Assembly: GCA_034437895.1 (NCBI GenBank)
Contig: DAOTTO010000332.1
Coordinates: 1 to 6,699, forward strand
Origin: JANRLJ01 sp034437895
Lineage (GTDB): Bacteria > Chloroflexota > Anaerolineae > Aggregatilineales > Phototrophicaceae
Direction of reading: 5' to 3'
DNA: 6,699 bases
The position numbers were made by a program, and so were the translations under genes. Below are positions 1 to 4,764 of the stretch, in pieces (position 1 is the stretch's first letter; each line of letters opens with the position of its first letter). A model generated the notes under the pieces. That model searched no databases. It saw only the letters and a list, made by a program, of their open reading frames with translations, and was not told the origin of the DNA.

Positions 1-100
1 ACCCCACCCCTAAATCCCCTCCCCATTGCATGGAGAGGGGACTTCAAGATGCGTTTTTCTCCCCCTCTCCAAGTATTGGAGAGGGGGCCGGGGGGTGAGG
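1..100. repeat. Compound palindromic intergenic repeat with two hairpins
   Basis: The stretch holds two C-rich/G-rich hairpins. The first pairs 16-26 with 30-40 (one mismatch, loop TGC). The second pairs 61-72 with 76-87 perfectly over 12 bp (loop GTA). Each right arm contains GGAGAGGGG. The outer edges, about 2-11 and 91-100, are also inverted copies of each other at 8 of 10 positions, so the whole looks like a small element with terminal inverted repeats enclosing two stems. From memory, similar CCCCTCTCC/GGAGAGGGG palindromes are scattered through intergenic DNA of Chloroflexota and some other phyla; I could not check this. The left end may be cut by the window. It could act as a transcription attenuator or be a non-autonomous mobile repeat; neither is shown here. 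Confidence 0.8.
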
Positions 101-132
101 TAAGCGAAAGTCCTGAGTTAAAAAAAATTTAC

Positions 133-210
133 ATGAAACGTGCAGTAGAAATCATTGACGAACTGTTTCCTGATGGTTCAGACAAGCAGGAGGAAAACGA
201 TGATCAATAA
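133..210 (+). CDS. Possible very short protein overlapping the HicB-like gene
   Basis: An ATG at 133 opens 25 codons (begins MKRAVEIIDELFPDG, ends QEENDDQ) and stops at 208-210, overlapping the start of the HicB-like gene by 11 nt. Such an overlap fits translational coupling. The product would be acidic, with one short predicted helix, and I do not recognise it. There is no good ribosome binding site before 133. The same frame has no stop all the way back to base 1, through the palindromic repeat. An ATG at 49 lies 8 nt after the purine-rich GGAGAGGGG (32-40) and would give a 53-residue version. It could be the surviving tail of a gene whose 5' part was replaced by the repeat, a real leader peptide, or chance. 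It is not recognisably HicA: at this length it has no room for the dsRNA-binding-like fold. Confidence 0.3.
   Translation: MKRAVEIIDELFPDGSDKQEENDDQ
188..194 (+). promoter_or_regulatory. Shine-Dalgarno site of the HicB-like gene
   Basis: AGGAGGA lies 5 nt before the ATG at 200. It fixes that codon as the start and argues against the in-frame upstream ATG at 155, which has no such site. Confidence 0.8.
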
Positions 211-427
211 ACCCCTCGAATACTATCTTGTTCTGCCTTATACGATTGAAATAATCCCCGATGACGGCGCGTGGTTTGTCTCTATTAAAGAACTAAAGGG
301 GTGCATGACAGAGGTGGATAGTTGGGACGAAATTTTGACCGCCATTGAAGAGGCAAAACACCTATGGCTTGAACTTGCGTTAGAGCGTGGGCGGCCTATT
401 CCTGAGCCAGAAGGTATTCCCAATTAA
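200..427 (+). CDS. HicB-like antitoxin-domain protein (type II TA family), solitary
   Basis: The 75-residue protein matches the N-terminal HicB fold: strand YYLVLPYTIEIIP (about 8-20), strand AWFVSIKEL (about 24-32), the hallmark GCMTEVDSWDEIL (about 34-46), and a helix ending in LELALERGRPIPEPE. In the HicAB family this partly degraded RNase-H-like domain binds and blocks the HicA mRNA interferase in the cytoplasm. Full HicB proteins often carry a C-terminal ribbon-helix-helix or helix-turn-helix domain for autorepression. None is present here; the protein ends just after the proline-rich tail. No HicA-like ORF lies on either side. The start is fixed by AGGAGGA 5 nt upstream. The stop is 3 nt from the GTG of the methyltransferase gene, so the two are probably co-transcribed. 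It may be an orphan or repurposed HicB-like protein, or an antitoxin with a partner elsewhere. Family assignment is fairly secure; function is not. Confidence 0.8.
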   Translation: MINKPLEYYLVLPYTIEIIPDDGAWFVSIKELKGCMTEVDSWDEILTAIEEAKHLWLELALERGRPIPEPEGIPN

Positions 428-430
428 GCC

Positions 431-1465
431 GTGACTTCAATTTTTGCACTCACAACACGCGGGCTGGAAAGCATTGTCGCCCGTGAGATGACCGCCCTCA
501 CGGGTCTAACAATTACCGACACCGGGTATCGTCGGGTTGCCGCGCACACGTCAGACAATTTGCGCGATTTGCTGAAGCTGCGAACTGCCGATGATGTCTT
601 CCTTGAGGCCGCAACATGGCAGGGAATCGCCCGTCCGCGCAGCACCTTAGCCTACTTAACGACTTTAAGCGCCGCGCTCGATCTGAATCCACTAACGGAA
701 GCCTGCGCCCAAATCCGCCCGATTCCCGACTCGCCCATTTTTTCAATTACGGCGAGTTTTGTCGGCAAACGCAATTACAGCGCGGATGAGATCAAACTGG
801 CTTGTGCGGATGGAATCTTCGAGGCATACGGCTGGTCTTACACACCGGATGATGCAAAAGCTGACGTGAATGTGCGCGTATTTATCGAGCATGAGACGGC
901 CTATGTAGGGATGCGGCTTGCTAAATCGCCGCTGCAAAATCGCGCCTATAAACAGGGAAATCTCCCCGGCAGCACCAAGCCCCCTGTTGCGGCAGCTCTG
1001 CTGTTGATGACCGGGATTCAGCCCACGATGCGTCTGCTTGATCCATGCTGTGGGGCGGGTACTATTCTGGTGGAAGCGGCCTTGATGGGCGCGGAAATCG
1101 TCGGCGGTGATCGTGATCCGGCGGCGGTCATAGCGGCGCGGGCGAACTTGCGAACCGCAGGCGTTTCCGGGCGGGTTGAACGTTGGGACGCAGGAACGCT
1201 GCCTTTAGATGATGCCTCAATCCATCGCATCGCCAGCAATTTACCCTGGGGGATGCAGATCGAGACGAAGCATGATCTACCGGAATTTTATCAGCGTGCC
1301 TGTGGCGAGATGCGCCGTGTCCTCGCGTCGAGGGGCAAAATCGCGCTGCTGACGGGCGTACCCGACCTCGTGCATTTTGATGATTTGCGGCTTGAGCAGT
1401 CCATCGAAATCAGCTTATTTGGACAAAACCCCGTGATGATGTTATTTTCTTCCGAATCTGGTTGA
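431..1465 (+). CDS. THUMP-domain class I SAM-dependent RNA methyltransferase (Trm14/RlmL-N-like)
   Basis: The 344-residue protein has an N-terminal ferredoxin-like segment (FALTTRGLESIVAREM, 5-20), a THUMP RNA-binding region (about 60-165) and a C-terminal Rossmann methyltransferase. SAM motif I is LDPCCGAGTI (203-212). The acidic motif II region is GGDRD (225-229). The catalytic motif is NLPWG (270-274), the variant form of N/D-P-P-Y/F seen in N2-guanine methyltransferases. This layout matches the archaeal Trm14/THUMPD3 group, which makes m2G at tRNA position 6, and relatives of the N-terminal half of RlmKL, which makes m2G in 23S rRNA. tRNA is the likelier substrate, but this is inference. 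The GTG start is supported because the first residues already match the family's usual N-terminus. A weak purine site (GAAGG, 410-414) lies inside the HicB-like gene, so translation may be coupled to it. Length is normal and no key motif is lost. Confidence 0.88.
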   Translation: MTSIFALTTRGLESIVAREMTALTGLTITDTGYRRVAAHTSDNLRDLLKLRTADDVFLEAATWQGIARPRSTLAYLTTLSAALDLNPLTEACAQIRPIPDSPIFSITASFVGKRNYSADEIKLACADGIFEAYGWSYTPDDAKADVNVRVFIEHETAYVGMRLAKSPLQNRAYKQGNLPGSTKPPVAAALLLMTGIQPTMRLLDPCCGAGTILVEAALMGAEIVGGDRDPAAVIAARANLRTAGVSGRVERWDAGTLPLDDASIHRIASNLPWGMQIETKHDLPEFYQRACGEMRRVLASRGKIALLTGVPDLVHFDDLRLEQSIEISLFGQNPVMMLFSSESG

Positions 1466-1470
1466 ATTTT

Positions 1471-1524
1471 CCGTAAGGCGTAGCGCGTTACGCCCCGGCT
1501 CTTTGCGTTCTTTGCGCCTTTGCG
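1471..1524. repeat. Intergenic hairpin plus three CTTTGCG heptamers
   Basis: Downstream of the methyltransferase stop, GGCGTA (1477-1482) and TACGCC (1489-1494) form a 6-bp stem around a GCGCGT loop. Three exact CTTTGCG copies follow at 1501-1507, 1510-1516 and 1518-1524. From memory, strings of this kind recur in intergenic DNA of several environmental phyla, so this may be a dispersed repeat. No T-tract follows the stem, so a Rho-independent terminator is not supported. Confidence 0.55.
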
Positions 1525-1556
1525 TTTAGTTTTCCGCAATTTACAGGAAATAATTT

Positions 1557-2618
1557 ATGTCCGATTGGATGATTTACGGCGCGACAGGATATACGGGTGT
1601 GTTGGTGGCGGAGGAAGCTGTCCGGCGCGGGCATCGTCCCATTTTGGCAGGACGCAGCGCGGAAAAATTACGTCCGCTGGCGGAACGTCTCGATTTACCT
1701 TATGTGGCGTTCAGATTAGAGGATCAAGCAGCCGTTCTACAAAATATCAGCGTTGTCAAAGTCGTTTATCATGCGGCGGGGCCGTTTGTGCAAACCAGCG
1801 CCCCCATGCTTAATGCCTGCCTTGCCGCCAAAGTCCATTATCTCGACATCACGGGCGAATATCCGGTTTTTGAAAATACCTTCGCCCATGATGCCGAGGC
1901 GAAGGCCGCAGGAATCGGCTTGATTTCCGGCGTGGGATTCGATGTCATCCCCACCGACTGTTTAGCAAGCTACGTGGCGGCTCAAGTCCCGAATGCCGAT
2001 TCGCTTGAAATCGCCTTCGCCGCCATCAGCAAAGCCAGCGCTGGAACCACCAAATCAGCCTTAGCGTTGATGGGCGGCGGCGGAAGAATCCGGCGGGACG
2101 GCGTTTTGCAATCTGTGCGACTGGGGCAAGGAGCGCGGCGGATTCGATTTTCCGATCAGGAGCGCACCGTCCTGCCGATTCCTTGGGGCGATCTTTCGAC
2201 AGCTTATCGCACAACGGGAATCCCGAATATCACGACCTATATGGCCTTTCCGACGGCTTTAACGCGGATGATGGGACTCGGCAGCAGCGTGATGGATGTC
2301 TCAGCGGTTTTGCGGAATAAAACCATCAATGGGATGCTGCGCGGTCTGACGGAGCGATTTGTCGATGGCCCCAATGAGGTGCTGCGGCGTGATGGCAAAT
2401 CGTATATCTGGGCGCGGGCGGCGAATACGAAGGGCGAGAGCGCTCAAGCGTGGCTGGAAACCAGCGAAGGTTATGTCTTTACGGCGGTAGCAGGTGTTCG
2501 TGTAGTGGAACGGGCGCTGTCATCCCCACCCATCGGCGCGACAACACCCGCTTTAGCGTTTGGGGCGGATTTCGTGTTGGAAATCCCCGGCACAACGCGC
2601 TTTGATAATCTGGCCTAA
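1557..2618 (+). CDS. Saccharopine dehydrogenase-like NAD(P)-binding oxidoreductase
   Basis: The 353-residue protein starts with a Rossmann fold: the dinucleotide-binding GATGYTG (8-14), then AGRS (31-34) after the second strand, where the arginine suggests NADP(H). HAAGPF (72-77), HYLDITGE (94-101) and GFDVIPTD (127-134) are hallmarks of the saccharopine dehydrogenase NADP-binding superfamily, close to the trans-acting enoyl reductase type (Rv2953-like) and to eukaryotic SCCPDH. The C-terminal TPALAFGADFV is also typical. Family members are often about 390-420 residues, so this one is slightly short but has both ends. No lysine or polyketide synthesis gene is nearby, so the substrate is unknown and true saccharopine dehydrogenase activity is unlikely. 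AGGA (1545-1548) lies 8 nt before the ATG. The gene converges with the thioredoxin gene across a 7-nt gap and has no visible terminator there. Confidence 0.88.
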   Translation: MSDWMIYGATGYTGVLVAEEAVRRGHRPILAGRSAEKLRPLAERLDLPYVAFRLEDQAAVLQNISVVKVVYHAAGPFVQTSAPMLNACLAAKVHYLDITGEYPVFENTFAHDAEAKAAGIGLISGVGFDVIPTDCLASYVAAQVPNADSLEIAFAAISKASAGTTKSALALMGGGGRIRRDGVLQSVRLGQGARRIRFSDQERTVLPIPWGDLSTAYRTTGIPNITTYMAFPTALTRMMGLGSSVMDVSAVLRNKTINGMLRGLTERFVDGPNEVLRRDGKSYIWARAANTKGESAQAWLETSEGYVFTAVAGVRVVERALSSPPIGATTPALAFGADFVLEIPGTTRFDNLA

Positions 2619-2625
2619 ATCAACC

Positions 2626-3462
2626 TTATTGCGTAGAAACCGTCACAAAATCGGCGGAGACATAGCCTTCGCCGCCATTGTAATTGATCTGATACCAGCC
2701 GTTTTCCTCGCCTAAGATGACAAACACCATCCCCGGCGCAATCGTCCCAATTTGATCGGACTGTGTTCCAGCACCCGTGCGGACATTCAGCCCTTCGGTT
2801 GGTGTTAAATAACGCAGTTCCGCTGCCGCTTCAGCCGTCGATTCTGCTTCAGGAACATAAGTTTCCGCCAGCAGCGCACGAATATTCGCCTCGGTGATGT
2901 CGTAATCACCCTCTCCAAATTTGAGGTAGCGGATGTGGCCTGTTTTGTCGATCAAATAAATCGTAGGCCAATAGCGCTGGTTATAATCATCCCATGTCTC
3001 ACGCTCATTATCCTGCGCGATGGGATAGGTAATACCCAATTCTGCCGCCGCCGCCACGACATTATTAATCTCGCGCTCGTAACCGAATTCTGGATAATGA
3101 TTGCCGATGACGACCAAACCCTGATCGGCATAGGTCTCGTGCCAGCGCTGCACATAAGGAATGGTGCGGATGCAGTTGATGCAATCAAACGTCCAAAACT
3201 CCAGCAGCACCACTTGTCCGCGTAAATCCGCCAATCGCAGGGGACGCTCGGTATTCAGCCACGCCGTGTTACTCAGTTCAGGCGCAATCCCGCGATCAGG
3301 TAAATCCGCACGATAGGCTGTTGGCATCGTGCCACCACTTTGCTCGACAAAAGGAAGAACAGGGAATCCAGCCGCAGCAGTTTCTACAACAGCGCGGCGC
3401 TGCATCAAAACAAAGGCCACTAGGAGAAGCATTAAAACGCCAAGCACAAGAAGTCGCATCAT
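2626..3462 (-). CDS. Membrane-anchored DipZ-like thioredoxin/TlpA-family protein with C-terminal SH3b domain
   Basis: The 278-residue protein has an N-terminal hydrophobic helix (about 3-20) followed by QRR, which reads as an uncleaved signal anchor. No lipobox cysteine is seen, so the rest should face the outside of the cytoplasmic membrane. A thioredoxin-fold redoxin domain spans about 58-200. Its active site is FWTFDCINC (89-97, redox pair C94/C97), with the cis-proline at P166 (RYWPTIYL) and the VVIGNHYPEFGYE and YPIAQDN segments shared with the C-terminal domain of DipZ. After an alanine/glutamate-rich linker (201-216), an SH3b domain (217-275, LNVRTGAGT and GYVSADFV) follows, a module often used to bind cell wall or protein ligands. 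Likely role: extracytoplasmic disulfide reduction or antioxidant chemistry. Two adjacent ATGs are possible starts. GAGGA (3467-3471) is 4 nt from the first and 7 nt from the second, so the second (3459) is slightly favoured. No DipZ-type CcdA membrane partner is in the window. Confidence 0.9.
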   Translation of the reverse strand: MMRLLVLGVLMLLLVAFVLMQRRAVVETAAAGFPVLPFVEQSGGTMPTAYRADLPDRGIAPELSNTAWLNTERPLRLADLRGQVVLLEFWTFDCINCIRTIPYVQRWHETYADQGLVVIGNHYPEFGYEREINNVVAAAAELGITYPIAQDNERETWDDYNQRYWPTIYLIDKTGHIRYLKFGEGDYDITEANIRALLAETYVPEAESTAEAAAELRYLTPTEGLNVRTGAGTQSDQIGTIAPGMVFVILGEENGWYQINYNGGEGYVSADFVTVSTQ

Positions 3463-3540
3463 CCATTCCTCAAAAACGTGATCGGATTTTGTCTATCTTG
3501 GATTCGATTTCTTACACAGACGTTGCGAAAGGATTACAGG

Positions 3541-3558
3541 AGTTTTGTTAAGAAAACT
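3541..3558. promoter_or_regulatory. Near-perfect 18-bp palindrome upstream of the thioredoxin gene
   Basis: AGTTTTGTTAAGAAAACT equals its own reverse complement at 16 of 18 positions; only the two bases flanking the central TTAA differ. It lies 79-96 nt upstream of the thioredoxin gene's first start codon, in non-coding DNA. Symmetry and position suggest an operator for a dimeric regulator. This is inference, and I found no convincing -35/-10 pair beside it. Confidence 0.35.
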
Positions 3559-3576
3559 TGCTCACACGCAGCATCA

Positions 3577-3610
3577 AATTGGACGCAGACCTATTTTGCT
3601 GCGCCCAATT
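3577..3610 (-). terminator. Hairpin after the small basic protein gene, possible terminator
   Basis: Arms 3577-3588 and 3599-3610 form a 12-bp stem around a 10-nt loop. The single irregular position is a G:U pair if transcribed from the minus strand but an A:C mismatch from the plus strand, which suggests a minus-strand RNA. It sits 25 nt after the stop of the small gene. No T-tract follows, so intrinsic termination is uncertain; it may instead protect the 3' end. Confidence 0.4.
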
Positions 3611-3634
3611 GATGAACAGGATTAATACGAGGTT

Positions 3635-3814
3635 TTAGCGATAGGGGTAGTGATCTTCCGGGCGATCACGCCGAATACGCACAGGCACGGGAACACGGGA
3701 ACGCTGCTTCTGCTTTTGCGGGTTCAGGACGGTATCAAGGTCATCCAACAGTTGGCGAAAGCCATCTGCCACATCATCCAGCAACGTCCGTTTGTTCTGC
3801 TTCTGCTTTGCCAC
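3635..3814 (-). CDS. Small basic hypothetical protein downstream of tRNA-Ala
   Basis: I do not recognise this protein. From the GTG at 3814 it is 59 residues. A lysine/glutamine-rich start is followed by an amphipathic helix (TLLDDVADGFRQLLDDLDTVL), then a basic, proline-containing tail (RSRVPVPVRIRRDRP) ending HYPYR. That layout suggests binding to nucleic acid, membrane or another protein, but nothing more can be said. The start is uncertain. An in-frame ATG at 3874 would give 79 residues but lies inside the terminator hairpin of the tRNA and has no ribosome binding site. An ATG at 3832 also lacks one. The GTG has GGAAAGG 9 nt upstream. Expression would need read-through from the tRNA or an unseen promoter. 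The patterned helix and sensible composition favour a real gene, but chance is not excluded. Confidence 0.5.
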   Translation of the reverse strand: MAKQKQNKRTLLDDVADGFRQLLDDLDTVLNPQKQKQRSRVPVPVRIRRDRPEDHYPYR

Positions 3815-3823
3815 AGTAATCGG

Positions 3824-3830
3824 CCTTTCC
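3824..3830 (-). promoter_or_regulatory. Purine-rich ribosome binding site favouring the GTG start at 3814
   Basis: Read on the minus strand, GGAAAGG stands 9 nt before the GTG at 3814. It is the only Shine-Dalgarno-like site among the three candidate starts of the small basic protein. Confidence 0.4.
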
Positions 3831-3852
3831 ATAGATTGTCGGCTTAGGCGAT

Positions 3853-3891
3853 AAACAAAAATCCCTTTATCCATGACATACGGACAAAGGG
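3853..3891 (-). terminator. Rho-independent terminator of tRNA-Ala
   Basis: On the minus strand CCCTTTGTCC pairs with GGATAAAGGG (3882-3891 with 3863-3872; one G:U pair; 9-nt loop) and is followed by ATTTTTGTTT. The stem begins 13 nt after the tRNA 3' end. The plus strand also has a T-rich tail (TTCGTTTTT) but carries an A:C mismatch in the stem, so the minus direction is the better fit. Confidence 0.85.
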
Positions 3892-3904
3892 TTCGTTTTT
3901 GGCA

Positions 3905-3977
3905 TGGACCTAATGAGACTCGAACTCATGACCTCTTCAATGCCATTGAAGCGCTCTCCCAACTGAGCTATAGGCCC
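3905..3977 (-). tRNA. tRNA-Ala (anticodon GGC)
   Basis: A full 73-nt cloverleaf folds on the minus strand. The acceptor stem is GGGCCTA/TAGGTCC, the D arm GCTC-AGTTGGGA-GAGC, the anticodon arm CTTCA-ATGGCAT-TGAAG, the variable loop 5 nt, and the T arm ATGAG-TTCGAGT-CTCAT, with discriminator A73. The loop gives anticodon GGC, which reads GCC and GCU. The third acceptor pair is G3:U70, the main recognition element of alanyl-tRNA synthetase, confirming the identity independently of the anticodon. The 3' CCA is not encoded, because the next bases are TGCC, so a CCA-adding enzyme is needed. It has its own promoter and terminator, making a one-gene unit. Confidence 0.98.
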
Positions 3978-3991
3978 TCGGTTGTAGGCGC

Positions 3992-4020
3992 ATTCTAGCC
4001 GCTTCGCCTTTTTATGTCAA
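3992..4020 (-). promoter_or_regulatory. Sigma-70-type promoter of tRNA-Ala
   Basis: On the minus strand, TTGACA (4015-4020) and TAGAAT (3992-3997) are separated by exactly 17 nt. The -35 box is full consensus and the -10 box has 5 of 6. Predicted transcription start is near 3985, about 8 nt before the mature tRNA. The short GC-rich stretch after the -10 box could act as a discriminator for growth-rate control, as in other stable RNA promoters. Confidence 0.88.
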
Positions 4021-4180
4021 TACTCAAAGGATACACCCATTTTTGAAATTTGTAGATTAAAAAACTCAATTCTAACAGGAAATTTAGCAACTTCTTATCG
4101 GTCATGGGGTTTACAAACTATTTCGTTACAACCCAAGCCATTTATTACGACGTTTGCGCGATTACGACGGGATACATCGT

Positions 4181-4209
4181 GGGGAGCGCTGTATGAAAAC
4201 AGGCTCCCC
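4181..4209 (-). terminator. Strong hairpin after the GNAT gene, likely terminator
   Basis: GGGGAGC (4181-4187) pairs with GCTCCCC (4203-4209). CTGT/ACAG (4189-4192/4199-4202) extends the stem to 11 bp with one bulged base and a 6-nt loop. It starts 15 nt after the acetyltransferase stop. No T-tract follows on the minus strand. On the plus strand a weak TTTCAATTT follows, but no plus-strand gene reads into it. Confidence 0.5.
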
Positions 4210-4224
4210 TTTCAATTTACAGCT

Positions 4225-4764
4225 TTAACGCCGCGCCAGCCACTCTTCATATAAGATGCTGTAGAGTAGCGAGTCGTAGCGCTGACCGTCACGCAAAATC
4301 ATGCTGCGCCGCGTGCCTTCCTGCACAAATCCGGCTTTTTCATAACAGCGCACAGCACGGGTATTGTAACTTATCACTTCCAAGCCGACCCGATACAGGT
4401 TTAGCTCACGGAAGGCATAGCTGACCAAGAGGTTCATCGCATCCCCACCGTAGCCTTTGCCCCAATAATCCGGCTCACCAATCACGATGCCGAGCATCAC
4501 CGTCCGATTCGTCCATTTGATATTAAACAAGCCAGCTTGACCAATCAGTACATCATCCACCAATGTACGGAGGCTAAAGCCGAAAGAATCATGCGAAGGC
4601 GGCATAGGTGACTCGGTAGAAGGGGCAGCCGGACGTGCTGGATCGTCGTCTGCGAGGCGTAGATATTCGTCATTCTGGCTCCATCGGGCGACAATGGCTT
4701 GATCTTCGGGAAGTGCGGCAGCGAGGCGAACCAATGTGCCTCTAAAGAGGGAGTCCTTAAACAT
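4225..4764 (-). CDS. GNAT-family N-acetyltransferase, RimJ/RimL type
   Basis: The 179-residue protein has the single-domain GNAT layout. It starts with LVRLAAALPEDQAIVARWSQNDEYLRL (11-37) and ends in a helix (LLYSILYEEWLARR). The core GIVIGEPDYWGKGYGGDAM (92-110) holds the acetyl-CoA pyrophosphate loop WGKGYGG, and NTRAVRCYEKAGF (134-146) is the usual motif B region. It transfers acetyl from acetyl-CoA to an amine: a protein N-terminus, as in RimJ/RimL, or a small molecule such as a polyamine. The sequence does not decide which. Residues 40-60 form a proline/serine-rich, probably disordered loop between the first helices and the sheet, where acceptor specificity often lies. There is no clear Shine-Dalgarno site before the ATG; upstream is only AAAGACAAACATC. 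It stands alone, followed by a hairpin, and diverges from the HEAT gene. Confidence 0.9.
   Translation of the reverse strand: MFKDSLFRGTLVRLAAALPEDQAIVARWSQNDEYLRLADDDPARPAAPSTESPMPPSHDSFGFSLRTLVDDVLIGQAGLFNIKWTNRTVMLGIVIGEPDYWGKGYGGDAMNLLVSYAFRELNLYRVGLEVISYNTRAVRCYEKAGFVQEGTRRSMILRDGQRYDSLLYSILYEEWLARR

Noticed and set aside
155..199. N-terminal extension of the HicB-like protein from the ATG at 155
   Set aside because: It lacks a ribosome binding site and adds residues outside the HicB fold; AGGAGGA points to the ATG at 200.
1501..1524. CRISPR-like array from the three CTTTGCG units
   Set aside because: Units are 7 bp with 1-2 bp between them; CRISPR repeats and spacers are far longer, and no cas gene is present.
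2935..3225. Plus-strand 96-codon and minus-strand 78-codon ORFs inside the thioredoxin gene
   Set aside because: Both are overlaps of a gene with clear domain motifs; neither has a start signal or a family pattern.
3321..3551. Plus-strand 76-codon ORF
   Set aside because: About two thirds lies antisense to the thioredoxin signal-anchor region, composition is Gln/Arg-rich as expected for a shadow frame, and no ribosome binding site is seen.
4104..4196. Complete 30-codon plus-strand ORF before the GNAT terminator hairpin
   Set aside because: No Shine-Dalgarno site or promoter, no recognisable motif, and its end runs into the hairpin; length is within chance expectation.
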